The notes below the pieces were generated by a model. It saw only the letters and a list, made by a program, of their open reading frames with translations, was not told the DNA's origin and made no database searches. Shown one piece after another: positions 34,522 through 43,109 of a stretch of 64,000 bases of DNA (position 1 is its first letter; every line of letters starts with the position of its first letter). The DNA is from RZYP01 sp050256135 (GTDB lineage: Bacteria > Bacillota > Negativicutes > Acidaminococcales > Acidaminococcaceae), in contig JBFWIF010000001.1 in the NCBI GenBank assembly GCA_050256135.1, positions 1 through 64,000 on the forward strand, given 5' to 3'. A program made the translations under genes and the position numbers.

Positions 34522-36387
34522 ATGATTAGTGCGGATGATAAATATACAACAAAAAAGAATAGCAGAAAGCGAAGGCGTGTTATCCTGCAGCTGGTAATAC
34601 TGGCAGCTATTGTTGCTGTTTTTTATCTTACTTTATTCGCTGTTGGTAAGTACAAACCTTATGATCCGACTGCAATTAACATGGCGCAGGACAAAGGTTT
34701 TATTGCTTTGTCCTATTTCGGTGTTGATCGCGTCGGTGTTCAGCCGTTGATCAGTGAAGACCGTCTGGCAGAACATTTGGCAGCATTACGCAAACAAGGC
34801 TATGTGACGATCACACAAAAGGATATTGTTGATTTTTATAAAGATGGTAAGCCTTTGCCTGCCAGGGCTTTATTCCTGATGTTTGAAGACGGACGTCGCG
34901 ACACGGCTATTTTTTCCACGGCTAAATTAGAGAAGTTCAATTATAAAGCGACAATGGCAACCTACCCGGAAAAATTTGCTCAGAAAGACACTAAGTTTTT
35001 GAAACCGCGGGAACTCAGGGGTCTTGTCGATACAACCTTTTGGGAGTTGGGTACTAATGGTTACCGTCTTTCCTTCATCAATGTTTTTGACCGCTATGAT
35101 AATTATCTTGGGGAATTAACGCCGCTGGAATATGCGATGATTTCACCCTATCTGGGCCGACGGTATAATCATTATCTGATGGATTATATTCGTGATGAGT
35201 ATGGTGTACCGAAAGAATCCTATGAAATGATGAAAAAGCGGATTGATTATGATTACCAGAAACTTCGTGATGACTATCGGGAAGGTCTTGGCAGCGTGCC
35301 GCCATTGCATGTCCTGATGCATGCGAACACGGGCAGCTTCGGCAATAATGACCGCGTCAGCGCAGTCAATGAAAAATGGATCAAAGAACTTTTCAGCATG
35401 AACTTCAACCGCGAAGGCTATGCTCTGAATGACCGTAAAAGCAGCATTTATGATTTGACACGTATGCAGCCTCAGGCCTATTGGTATCCAAATCATTTGC
35501 TGATGCGTATCAAATATGATATTAATGAATATATTATTTTTAATCATGGGGATGAAGCCCGTTATAACCTCTGGGATGTTGAGGAAGGTGCCGCTGAGTT
35601 CCAACCGGAAAAGATCATTCTGACTTCGCTGCCGGAAAAACGCGGTTTGCTGTATTTAAAAAACAGCAAAGCATTTAAAAATCTTAATCTTTCAGTACTA
35701 CTGACAGGTAATAAGCTCGGTACACAAAAAATCTATCTGCGTGCCGATCAGAAACTGGAGCGCTATCTTGCGGTGAATGTCAGCAGTAACATGCTTTTTA
35801 TCACCGAAAAAACAAGCAGCGGCACTAAGAATCTTCTGAAACTTGATCTTGACCGCCATGATGGTAAAGAGAGGCTGTCCATAGCCGAGGATAAGCAAAA
35901 TGCCGAAGTCAGGGAATTGGAAACTTTTGCCAAATATGCTAATTCGCCTGCCATGGCCAGACAGTATCTCAAACAAAGCAAGCAAAGGGAATCTGCCGAT
36001 GCGGCGACGATTGAGCAGGGGGGAAAGGAATACATTCCTAACATCAGTGTGCACGCAAAAGGGAAACGTTTGCTTAATATTGTCCTAGAAGATAACCAAC
36101 TTCAAGTTATAGTTGATGGTAAGGAAGCTTTCAACGGTACAATTACTGACGCTGCTGCCGGCGGTGTTGCTCTTGAAAGTGCCTGGGGTGGCTATGGCTG
36201 GAGTCAAAGAAACCTTGCCGATGATGTTTATGACGGTGTTTTTGAAAGTCTTGTCATCAAAGCAATGCCTGCCGATGGACAGGAGAAAATATTGTACAGC
36301 GATAAATTAAGCGGTTTTGAAGCATTTAAGTATCAAGTAAAAAAAGCCTGGAATTCGGTTGTCAATTGGTTTATAGTGCATTTATAA
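34522..36387 (+). CDS. Deacetylase-like membrane-anchored protein with degenerate active site
   Basis: A 621-residue protein, 5 bp after the polymerase, with a basic N-terminus, one membrane helix (about 21-41) and a PgaB-like domain: ALFLMFEDGRRDTA, ATMATYPEKF, ELRGLVDTTFWELGTNGY. The metal-binding TFDDG is MFEDG, and the SHT-type motif after ELG is TNGYRL without His, so catalysis is doubtful. The C-terminal ~200 residues (ISVHAKGKRLLNIVLEDNQLQVIVDGKEAF) look like a beta-sandwich carbohydrate-binding domain. It may guide or bind the polymer. The family is only tentatively assigned. Confidence 0.65.
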   Translation: MISADDKYTTKKNSRKRRRVILQLVILAAIVAVFYLTLFAVGKYKPYDPTAINMAQDKGFIALSYFGVDRVGVQPLISEDRLAEHLAALRKQGYVTITQKDIVDFYKDGKPLPARALFLMFEDGRRDTAIFSTAKLEKFNYKATMATYPEKFAQKDTKFLKPRELRGLVDTTFWELGTNGYRLSFINVFDRYDNYLGELTPLEYAMISPYLGRRYNHYLMDYIRDEYGVPKESYEMMKKRIDYDYQKLRDDYREGLGSVPPLHVLMHANTGSFGNNDRVSAVNEKWIKELFSMNFNREGYALNDRKSSIYDLTRMQPQAYWYPNHLLMRIKYDINEYIIFNHGDEARYNLWDVEEGAAEFQPEKIILTSLPEKRGLLYLKNSKAFKNLNLSVLLTGNKLGTQKIYLRADQKLERYLAVNVSSNMLFITEKTSSGTKNLLKLDLDRHDGKERLSIAEDKQNAEVRELETFAKYANSPAMARQYLKQSKQRESADAATIEQGGKEYIPNISVHAKGKRLLNIVLEDNQLQVIVDGKEAFNGTITDAAAGGVALESAWGGYGWSQRNLADDVYDGVFESLVIKAMPADGQEKILYSDKLSGFEAFKYQVKKAWNSVVNWFIVHL

Positions 36388-36406
36388 AAATGAGAGGTAA
36401 CACAGC

Positions 36407-37447
36407 GTGAATAAGATGCTGAGGAATAGTTTGAAAATAATTTTACTGTCGTTATTGTTATTTTTGTTCGCCGGCTGCTATGGGGACAGTAAAGCTGATG
36501 TCAAGGCGGCTGAACAAACGAAAAACCAGCTTTCTGCCTGGACCGTTTACTGGGATATGGAAGATGGCAGCAAGGCTTTTAAAAGCGTTGAAAAGCGGGT
36601 CGATGAAGTATGTTTCTTTGGTGCCTATTTTAATGAAGATGGTAGTTTGTTTTTGCCTGAAGAATTGACTTTTGCCAAGCGGGCGGTGAAGAGAAAAAAA
36701 CAACTGGTCGAGTACCTTACGGTCGTTAACGACAGGATGATTGCTGATGGTTGTAAGGAATACAAAAGCACGGATTTTCTCCGGGAGTTGTTGAATAATC
36801 CGGAAAGACGCAAGGAACATATCGAGGAAATCATAGACTTGGCACAAGCAGGACATTTTGATGGTGTGGAAATCGATTATGAAAGAATCTGGCGGGATTG
36901 CGAAATTAAGGACTCTTTTATTCCCTTCATCAAGGAACTCTATGCTGCATCTGCTGCCAAGAACTTGAAACTAAGGGTAGTGCTGGAGCCTGGCGCACCA
37001 TTTAATGATATTGTGCTGCCGGCTGGACCGAAATATGTCGTGATGTTTTACAACCTTTTTGGGATGCACAGCGGACCGGGTCCAAAAGCCGATGCCATCT
37101 TTATTAAAAAGATCCTGGGTAAAATGGCTGATATGCCTGAACCAAAGGCAGTAGCCTTTGCTACCGGCGGCTGCCTGTGGAGCAGCGATGGTGAAAAGAG
37201 ATTTCTTACGGAAAAAGAGGCTAGAGAGCTGCTGACACAATATAAGGCCGATGCCAAAAGGGATGAGACCAGCAAAGCTGTCAAGTTCAAATATCGCAAA
37301 GGAACTAAAGTCTATGAAGTTTGGTATGCCGATGCGGCTACCATTGATTACTGGATCAGCTTAGCGGAGGATGCCGGTATTCGTGATATCGCTATCTGGC
37401 GTTTAGGAAGCAATGTTACACTGCAAAAAATCAAGCGGCTTAGATAA
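36407..37447 (+). CDS. GH18-like glycoside hydrolase lipoprotein
   Basis: A 346-residue protein with a lipoprotein signal (LFLFAGC; Cys near residue 24). The fold resembles GH18-type TIM barrels: SAWTVYWDMEDG at strand 1, FFGAYFNEDGS, and FDGVEIDYERIW with the DxxxDxE catalytic pattern, then RVVLEPGAP, VVMFYNLFG and IRDIAIWRLG. Relatives include chitinase-like and sporulation hydrolases. In this operon it may trim the polysaccharide during export or turnover. It sits 19 bp after the deacetylase-like gene and is the last gene before a terminator. Confidence 0.75.
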   Translation: MNKMLRNSLKIILLSLLLFLFAGCYGDSKADVKAAEQTKNQLSAWTVYWDMEDGSKAFKSVEKRVDEVCFFGAYFNEDGSLFLPEELTFAKRAVKRKKQLVEYLTVVNDRMIADGCKEYKSTDFLRELLNNPERRKEHIEEIIDLAQAGHFDGVEIDYERIWRDCEIKDSFIPFIKELYAASAAKNLKLRVVLEPGAPFNDIVLPAGPKYVVMFYNLFGMHSGPGPKADAIFIKKILGKMADMPEPKAVAFATGGCLWSSDGEKRFLTEKEARELLTQYKADAKRDETSKAVKFKYRKGTKVYEVWYADAATIDYWISLAEDAGIRDIAIWRLGSNVTLQKIKRLR

Positions 37448-37458
37448 AAATCTTAAAA

Positions 37459-37495
37459 AAATGAGCCAAAAGGGCGTTGCCCCTTTGGCTCATTT
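37459..37495. terminator. Bidirectional terminator at end of polysaccharide operon
   Basis: AAATGAGCCAAA(A)GGGC pairs with GCCC(C)TTTGGCTCATTT around GTT, between convergent genes. Confidence 0.8.
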
Positions 37496-37517
37496 GGTAT
37501 CTTAAAATAATATTTGT

Positions 37518-38069
37518 TTAAAAATTATCAGGGTCGAAGTGCCAGGCAATGCGCCTCATCAATTTTGCGGCACCTTTGCGGAAGGCTGATGTTTCATCTT
37601 TGGCATTACCGTCAGCAAACAGGTGGTTTGCGTAGAGCAGGCTGTTTTGCTCAACATCATAATATTTAATGTCGGCACTCAGCATAGCACGGTAAGCTGA
37701 CTTGAAGAAGACCCGGTCATGCTGCAGTTCATCAAGGTTGAAATTCATGAAGCAGAGATAGTCGAGGTCTTGCTCTTTAGCAAATTTGAGCAGTATATCA
37801 TCGGTAAGCTGATTATTATTTTGAATATTATTCATATCAAGAAATGCTCCGAAGTCCGCTTCCAGTTCTCCAAAGGCTTCATAGTTATATTTATCACCGG
37901 CAAAAAGGGAAGCAGTCTTATCCTCAACAATCCAGCTGATTTCATTGTCACTCAGTAAGTTGCCGTCATCAACGCGAATAATTCCGATTCTTGGACTGGA
38001 ACTCTGCGCAAAACAGGCAACCGGTAAAATAAAAAGCAAACATAGTACAAAAGCGAATATTTTTCTCAT
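37518..38069 (-). CDS. Exported hypothetical protein
   Basis: A 183-residue protein with a signal peptide (MRKIFAFVLCLLFILPVACFAQ, probable cleavage after FAQ). The mature part has mixed alpha/beta character, with RIGIIRVDDGNLL and DLDYLCFMNFNLDEL segments recalling small periplasmic proteins related to TolB-like N-terminal domains. No family is certain. It is monocistronic, convergent with the polysaccharide operon, with its promoter in the 330-bp gap before the AEC transporter. Confidence 0.65.
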   Translation of the reverse strand: MRKIFAFVLCLLFILPVACFAQSSSPRIGIIRVDDGNLLSDNEISWIVEDKTASLFAGDKYNYEAFGELEADFGAFLDMNNIQNNNQLTDDILLKFAKEQDLDYLCFMNFNLDELQHDRVFFKSAYRAMLSADIKYYDVEQNSLLYANHLFADGNAKDETSAFRKGAAKLMRRIAWHFDPDNF

Positions 38070-38400
38070 CTGAACACTTCCTCAATTATTTTCTGCCGTA
38101 GGTAAGTCGGCTTTATTCTCATGACTATCCATTACCGTATGTTATAAATTATAGCGCAAAATCAATAAAAAACAATTGACATATTTTTGACAAATTCCAC
38201 TTTTATTTTGCAGGGTATAGATTCTATGATAAAATGAGCTTACAAGATAGGTGTTGTCCTGTTTGCCGATGTGCAGGCAGCAGAAAATAAGAGAACTCAC
38301 ACGAAGAGGTGCCTATTGCGAAGGAACCTCTTTCTTCTTTTTGTGCGTGGTCAAAAGGGTTTCTTTTCGGGTATTAATGTGTTAGGAGGCAGGTAGTTGA
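38070..38400 (+). promoter_or_regulatory. Divergent intergenic region with structured 5' leader of AEC transporter gene
   Basis: Two TTGACA boxes (38176, 38187) and TATGAT/TAAAAT boxes near 38225-38235 mark promoter activity, but spacing is not ideal. Between 38240 and 38345 lie two hairpins: TGCC...GGCA near 38265-38280, and GAGGTGCC...GGAACCTC near 38307-38330 followed by TTTCTTCTTTTT, a terminator-like end. This suggests a regulated leader for the transporter. It does not match a riboswitch class I can identify. Confidence 0.4.
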
Positions 38401-39351
38401 ATGGAATACTTTTATCGCGTGCTTACACAACTGGAAATATTTTCGGTAATGATTCTTTTGGGAGTTTTTGCTGTTAAAACTAACGCTATGAATGAAAAAT
38501 CGTTAGGTGATTTGTCAAAATTGATTATGCGTTTGATCCTGCCTGTGATGATTTTTCATAAATCAATCAATGGTGCTACGAAAGACGATATGATGTCTTC
38601 TTTCGCAGAGGTGGTTTTGGCCTCTTTTTTTATGTTCGTGGTGCTGTTTACTGTTGGCTATTCATTGAAAAAGGCTTTTGCTCTCAAAGGCAATTATGGA
38701 CGTGTTTATCAAGCGGCAACAATGTTTGGTAATGTAGGGTTTATCGGCATTCCTTTGATTCTGGGTATTTTACCGGAAAGAGGAATGCTCTATATGGCCC
38801 TTTTCTTCATTGTTGACCAAATTGTATTATGGAGTCTTGGCTTTTATATGACGCTGCCGGAAGAAAAACTGGCACATGCTTCCTTAAAATCTAATCTCAA
38901 AAATATTATGAGTCCGGCGATGATCGCTATCATGATTGCATTATTCTTCATCATGACGGAGTGGAAATTACCGGCAACTTTGAATAAAGCGCTTAGCGCT
39001 GTAGGAGCTGCAACAACACCTTTGTCGTTGATGTATATCGGCGGTAGTTTCTGTTATAGTAATGTAAGCCAATTTATAACCAGATTGGAGTATTATGCAA
39101 TTGTTATCGGGAAGATGATTGTTGCACCGGTAGTAGTATTCATCGCTTTGAGGGCGGTGAATATACAGGAAGAAGTCGTTACTGTGATCACTACGCTGAC
39201 AGGTGTACCCAGCATGGCGGCCATTGCGATGTTTGCGAGGACGAACGGTTCAGATGAGGATTGCGCGATTGGTGCTATCCTGATTACGACAATTTTAAGC
39301 TTGTTTACCTTGCCACTAGTGGCGTATATTACGAGCAACCTTTTGTCATAA
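38401..39351 (+). CDS. AEC family transporter (auxin efflux carrier-like)
   Basis: A 316-residue membrane protein with about ten helices in two inverted halves. KLIMRLILPVMIFHKSI at helix 2 and MFGNVGFIGIPLILGIL mark the family, as do MSPAMIAIMIALFF and ATTPLSLMYIGG. Bacterial members export or import organic acids such as malate or malonate. Start ATG 38401 follows TAGGAGG. A structured leader upstream may regulate it. Confidence 0.85.
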   Translation: MEYFYRVLTQLEIFSVMILLGVFAVKTNAMNEKSLGDLSKLIMRLILPVMIFHKSINGATKDDMMSSFAEVVLASFFMFVVLFTVGYSLKKAFALKGNYGRVYQAATMFGNVGFIGIPLILGILPERGMLYMALFFIVDQIVLWSLGFYMTLPEEKLAHASLKSNLKNIMSPAMIAIMIALFFIMTEWKLPATLNKALSAVGAATTPLSLMYIGGSFCYSNVSQFITRLEYYAIVIGKMIVAPVVVFIALRAVNIQEEVVTVITTLTGVPSMAAIAMFARTNGSDEDCAIGAILITTILSLFTLPLVAYITSNLLS

Positions 39352-39405
39352 AAAAGTCCAAAGAAAGAATACAAAGATGATTGTCGCATTAATGCGGACT
39401 TTTTG
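39351..39405 (+). terminator. Terminator after AEC transporter
   Basis: AAAAAGTCC pairs with GGACTTTTT; the intervening loop itself folds through CGCAT/ATGCG. It starts at the stop codon. Confidence 0.65.
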
Positions 39406-39489
39406 ATTATTTATACATCTTTTACTGGACACTGCCAAATGTTGATGTTAAAATTATTTGGAATTTAAAAAAACTTAGGGGGACTGTAA

Positions 39490-40311
39490 ATGAAAAACTG
39501 GATAAGGAAGATTGCTGGAGTTACGGCTCTGTGTGTGTTAGCAGCGGCAATGGCCGGTTGCGGCGGTACGAAAAAAGAATCCGCCCTTGATGCACTGAAG
39601 AAAAAAGGCACGATTGTTGTAGGTACTGCTACCGGTTACTATCCTTTTGAAATGGCTGACAAAAACGGTGAATTAGTCGGTTATGACATTGATGTTGCTA
39701 AGGCACTCGGCAAAGAACTCGGCGTAAAAGTAGAATTCCAAAACTATGCTTTCAGCGGTTTGATTCCTGCTTTGCAAGCAAAGAAAGTTGACCTTGTTAT
39801 TGCTGGTATGACGATTACCGACAAACGCAAACAGGTAGTAGATTTTTCCGATTCTTATTTCACTTCCGGACAAGCAATGTTGGTTAACAAGAAATATCCG
39901 AATGTTACAAAATGGGAAGATCTTGATAAAGCCGGTAATGTAATTGCGGTTTCTATGGGCACTACAGCTGACCAGACTGCTACCAGAATGTTCAAGAATG
40001 CTGAAGTTAAAAAGTTTGAAGGTTCTGCTCTTGCAGGCCTGGAACTTTTGAATGGTAATGCTGTTGCTGTTATTCACGAAGTACCTTGGGTTGCTATTTA
40101 TAACAAGATGCATACGGACACTACTTACGCGGTGCTTAAACCTTTTACCACTGAAGAACTTGGTATTGCCGTACCAAAAGGCAATCCAGAATTAGTGGCT
40201 GAAATAAATAAATTCGTCAAAAAATACAAAGCAAGCAAAGACTACAAGAAAACCTACGATTATTGGTTTGTTGACATGAAGTGGTGGGATATGGTTCCGG
40301 CCAAGAAATAA
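39490..40311 (+). CDS. Polar amino-acid ABC transporter, substrate-binding lipoprotein
   Basis: A 273-residue protein with lipobox AAAMAGCGG (Cys near 23) and a type II periplasmic-binding fold of the SBP_bac_3 group: KKKGTIVVGTATGYYPFEM, LVGYDIDVAKALGKELGVKVEFQNYAF, GLIPALQAKKVDLVIAGMTIT and YWFVDMKW. It should capture a polar amino acid, with permease and ATPase encoded next. Start ATG follows GGGGG. Confidence 0.9.
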   Translation: MKNWIRKIAGVTALCVLAAAMAGCGGTKKESALDALKKKGTIVVGTATGYYPFEMADKNGELVGYDIDVAKALGKELGVKVEFQNYAFSGLIPALQAKKVDLVIAGMTITDKRKQVVDFSDSYFTSGQAMLVNKKYPNVTKWEDLDKAGNVIAVSMGTTADQTATRMFKNAEVKKFEGSALAGLELLNGNAVAVIHEVPWVAIYNKMHTDTTYAVLKPFTTEELGIAVPKGNPELVAEINKFVKKYKASKDYKKTYDYWFVDMKWWDMVPAKK

Positions 40312-40334
40312 GCTTTGAATAGGAGATTTGCGCC

Positions 40335-40991
40335 GTGTATCAGTTGGATTTCAGTATTTTAAATGAATATATGCCAGCCATTATGGATGGCTTATTGATG
40401 ACAATTAAGATTTCGATCCTGTCGATTATATTGGGTAGTCTTATGGGTGTTGGCGGTGCGCTCTGCCGTATTTCCAAGTCTTTTGTGCTGCGTACTATCG
40501 GTAATGTTTACGTAGAATGGATCAGAAATACGCCGCTCTTGATTCAGATTTTATTTATTTATTTTGGATTGGGCGTATTTTTCAACTTGACTCCAATGGT
40601 TTCTTCTGTGCTGGCATTATCTTTTTTCTCCGGTGCTTATATTACGGAGATCATCCGTGCTGGTATTCAATCAATTCACCGGGGGCAGCGTGAAGCAGCT
40701 CTTTCCATTGGCATGACAGATTGGCAGGTAATGCGCCTTATTGTTTTGCCGCAGGCGATTAAGAGAATTCTGCCGCCGCTGGCTGGTCAGTTCATTACGC
40801 TGATCAAGGACTCATCGCTTGTTTCGGTTATTGCAGTTACTGATCTAACTTATGTAGCTAAAAATATCGTTACAGTTACTTTCCGTGCTTTTGAAGTATG
40901 GCTGGCTATTGCCGCTTTCTATTTCATTCTGTCTTTTGGATTGTCGTTAGCTGTAAGGAAACTGGAAGAGAGGCTGGCAGAAAGTGATTGA
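40335..40991 (+). CDS. Polar amino-acid ABC transporter, permease
   Basis: GTG 40335 follows AGGAGATTTG. The 218-residue permease has about five helices of the HisMQ/GlnP type: MDGLLMTIKISILSIILGS, YVEWIRNTPLLIQILFIYFGLG, and the EAA loop EAALSIGMTDWQVMRLIVLPQAIKRILPP. It overlaps the ATPase gene by 8 nt. Confidence 0.9.
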   Translation: MYQLDFSILNEYMPAIMDGLLMTIKISILSIILGSLMGVGGALCRISKSFVLRTIGNVYVEWIRNTPLLIQILFIYFGLGVFFNLTPMVSSVLALSFFSGAYITEIIRAGIQSIHRGQREAALSIGMTDWQVMRLIVLPQAIKRILPPLAGQFITLIKDSSLVSVIAVTDLTYVAKNIVTVTFRAFEVWLAIAAFYFILSFGLSLAVRKLEERLAESD

Positions 40992-41712
40992 ACTGAAAAA
41001 TATCTACAAAAATTATGGATCTTTGGAAGTTTTGAAGGATGTCTCTCTGCAGGTTGCCCAAGGGGAAGTCGTTGTCGTTATCGGACCCAGCGGATCTGGT
41101 AAAAGCACGCTGCTGCGGACAATCAACGGTTTGGAGACAGTTCAAAAAGGTGAGGTATTTGTTGACGGTATTGCAGTGAATGCTTCGGACGCGAATTTGC
41201 ATAAGGCGCGGCAACTGACCGGTATGGTTTTCCAGCAATTCAATCTTTTTAATCATAAAAACGTGCTCGACAACGTTACTATGGGACCTATTCATGTGCA
41301 GAAGAAATCCTGCCAGGAAGCGGAACAGATAGCAAAAGAGCTTCTGGCCAAGGTAGGTTTGCCGGAAAAGGCTTTAGTTTATCCGTCAAAACTGTCAGGC
41401 GGCCAGCAGCAGCGTGTCGCGATTGCTCGTGCTCTTGCTATGCATCCGCAGGTGATGCTTTTTGATGAGCCGACTTCTGCTCTCGATCCTGAGATGATTG
41501 CCGAAGTATTAGAGGTAATGAAAGGATTAGCAAGGGATGGCATGACGATGATAGTTGTGACTCATGAAATGGGTTTTGCCCGAGAAGTGGCCGACCGTGT
41601 AGTGTTTATGGATGGCGGCGTTATTCTGGAAGAAGCTACGCCGGAGGAATTTTTCTCAAACCCGCAAAATGAGCGTGCTAAGCTTTTCTTAAGCAAGATA
41701 TTAAATCATTGA
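40984..41712 (+). CDS. Polar amino-acid ABC transporter, ATP-binding protein
   Basis: GTG 40984 lies inside the end of the permease gene. The 242-residue ATPase has Walker A GPSGSGKST, a Q-loop in FQQFNLFNH, signature LSGGQQQRVAIARAL, Walker B VMLFDEPTSALD and the switch His in VTHEMGFA. The GlnQ/HisP type is clear. It closes a three-gene operon ending in a strong terminator. Confidence 0.92.
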   Translation: MIELKNIYKNYGSLEVLKDVSLQVAQGEVVVVIGPSGSGKSTLLRTINGLETVQKGEVFVDGIAVNASDANLHKARQLTGMVFQQFNLFNHKNVLDNVTMGPIHVQKKSCQEAEQIAKELLAKVGLPEKALVYPSKLSGGQQQRVAIARALAMHPQVMLFDEPTSALDPEMIAEVLEVMKGLARDGMTMIVVTHEMGFAREVADRVVFMDGGVILEEATPEEFFSNPQNERAKLFLSKILNH

Positions 41713-41720
41713 TAAATAGT

Positions 41721-41770
41721 TGTGAACAAAAAAAGGTTCCGCTCTGAGAGCGGAACCTTTTTTGTTCACA
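41721..41770. terminator. Bidirectional terminator between amino-acid ABC operon and amidohydrolase
   Basis: A near-perfect stem of more than 20 bp, from TGTGAACAAA through GGTTCCGCT and its complement, around CTGAG, with T or A tracts on both sides. Confidence 0.88.
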
Positions 41771-41774
41771 TGTT

Positions 41775-42878
41775 TTAACCGAGTATCTTTTTGGTAGCGG
41801 TTTTAAAGATATTTACACCTATTTCCAAGGCATCCGTATCGAAGTGCATGTCAGGGTGGTGAAGGCCTGGAACAGCATTGACGCCAAGACCGAAGAAGCC
41901 GGCTTTGATGGACGGCTTATGGCGTGTATAGAAGAAGAAGTCTTCTCCGCCGGCAGTTTTGAATGGTGCCATTAGTGCATCTTTGCCCATTACATCTGTA
42001 ATAGATTCAGCAAGCAGGTTGGTCATGTCATCATCAAGCTCAGCAGCAGGCAGTTCTTTAATGAATTTTATATCAGCAGTTGCGCCTACTGTGGAAACAC
42101 CACCTTCAATTGCCTTGACAATTTTTTCCTGCAATAGGGCCATAACGTCATTCTGTGCTGCGCGAATGTCCCAATTAACGTGGGCCTCGGAAGGAATAGC
42201 ATTAGTTACCCCAGAGTCACAGATAAAGCGTGTAGCTTTAGCGCTGTAGGAGAAGTTAGGATTAAGATGAATAGCATTAATGGCAGTAATAGCAGCGGCG
42301 GCCGCATCAATAGCATTGACGCCGAGATGAGGACGAGCACCATGAGCCGGTTTGCCGTGTATGATAACGTCAACAGTGCCGGAAGCAGAATACCACATGG
42401 CCGGAATGGCAAAGCCTTTTTTACATTCTTCTTCAGGACGAATATGGGAGCCTATAATCATATCAACATCGTCGATAGCTCCGCCCTTAATCATGGTTAA
42501 AGCACCTGCGGCAATTTCTTCTGCAGGTTGGAAAAGAATTTTCAGACGGCCTTTTTTAATGGCTTTTTCCTGCATAAGGTCTTCAGCAACAGCAAGGACC
42601 ATGGAAGAATGAGCATCATGGCCACAAGTGTGACGAGCACAAGGAACACCGTCAATTACGTGTCCAAGCGCATCCATGTCAGCGCGGAGTGCCAAAGTAG
42701 GTCCTTCGACGCCGCTGTCATAAATGCCGATAACGCCGGTAGCGCCACCGACATTTCTTGTAACTTTAAAACCTGCTTTTTCCAGTTGTTCCGCCAGATA
42801 AGCAGAAGTTTTCACTTCTTCGAGGCCGACTTCCGGTATGGTGTGCAGATATCCGTAATGCTTGAGAACGTTTGACAA
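41775..42878 (-). CDS. M20 family amidohydrolase/peptidase
   Basis: TTG at 42878 lies 8 nt after GAGG; the in-frame GTG at 42887 overlaps that site, so the shorter form is favoured. The ~367-residue protein has M20D metal-site motifs: LRADMDALG, HTCGHDAHSSM, LFQPAEEIAAGA, and GLHHPDMHFD near the end. The dimerisation domain lies about 170-280. Members cleave N-acyl amino acids, aminobenzoyl-glutamate or small peptides. It is divergent from the YjiH/YjiG pair, echoing the enterobacterial iadA-yjiGH link. Confidence 0.85.
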   Translation of the reverse strand: MSNVLKHYGYLHTIPEVGLEEVKTSAYLAEQLEKAGFKVTRNVGGATGVIGIYDSGVEGPTLALRADMDALGHVIDGVPCARHTCGHDAHSSMVLAVAEDLMQEKAIKKGRLKILFQPAEEIAAGALTMIKGGAIDDVDMIIGSHIRPEEECKKGFAIPAMWYSASGTVDVIIHGKPAHGARPHLGVNAIDAAAAAITAINAIHLNPNFSYSAKATRFICDSGVTNAIPSEAHVNWDIRAAQNDVMALLQEKIVKAIEGGVSTVGATADIKFIKELPAAELDDDMTNLLAESITDVMGKDALMAPFKTAGGEDFFFYTRHKPSIKAGFFGLGVNAVPGLHHPDMHFDTDALEIGVNIFKTATKKILG

Positions 42879-43033
42879 AATTATCACCTCATTATAGTAC
42901 TGGCTGTTTTGTCTTTAAATAAAGTACTTAACAGTCTCACAATGTAATTGTATACAATTCGATGCAATTTTTCAAGAAATACTGTTATTTTTTGCAAACG
43001 AAGTATTTCTGATAAAAATAAATTGGGTTATTG

Positions 43034-43063
43034 TTGACACGTTAAAGAATGAAAAAGTATAAT
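43034..43063 (+). promoter_or_regulatory. Promoter of yjiH-yjiG operon
   Basis: TTGACA and TATAAT, both perfect consensus, are separated by 18 bp, about 45 bp ahead of the first start codon. Confidence 0.75.
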
Positions 43064-43109
43064 TATAATTGTCTTACTACATAATAGAACAAAAAAAGGG
43101 GGATATTTT

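Noticed and set aside
38240..38345. Leader before AEC transporter as lysine riboswitch
   Set aside because: A GAGGTGCC segment recalls the lysine aptamer, but the required long multi-helix core and conserved boxes are missing.
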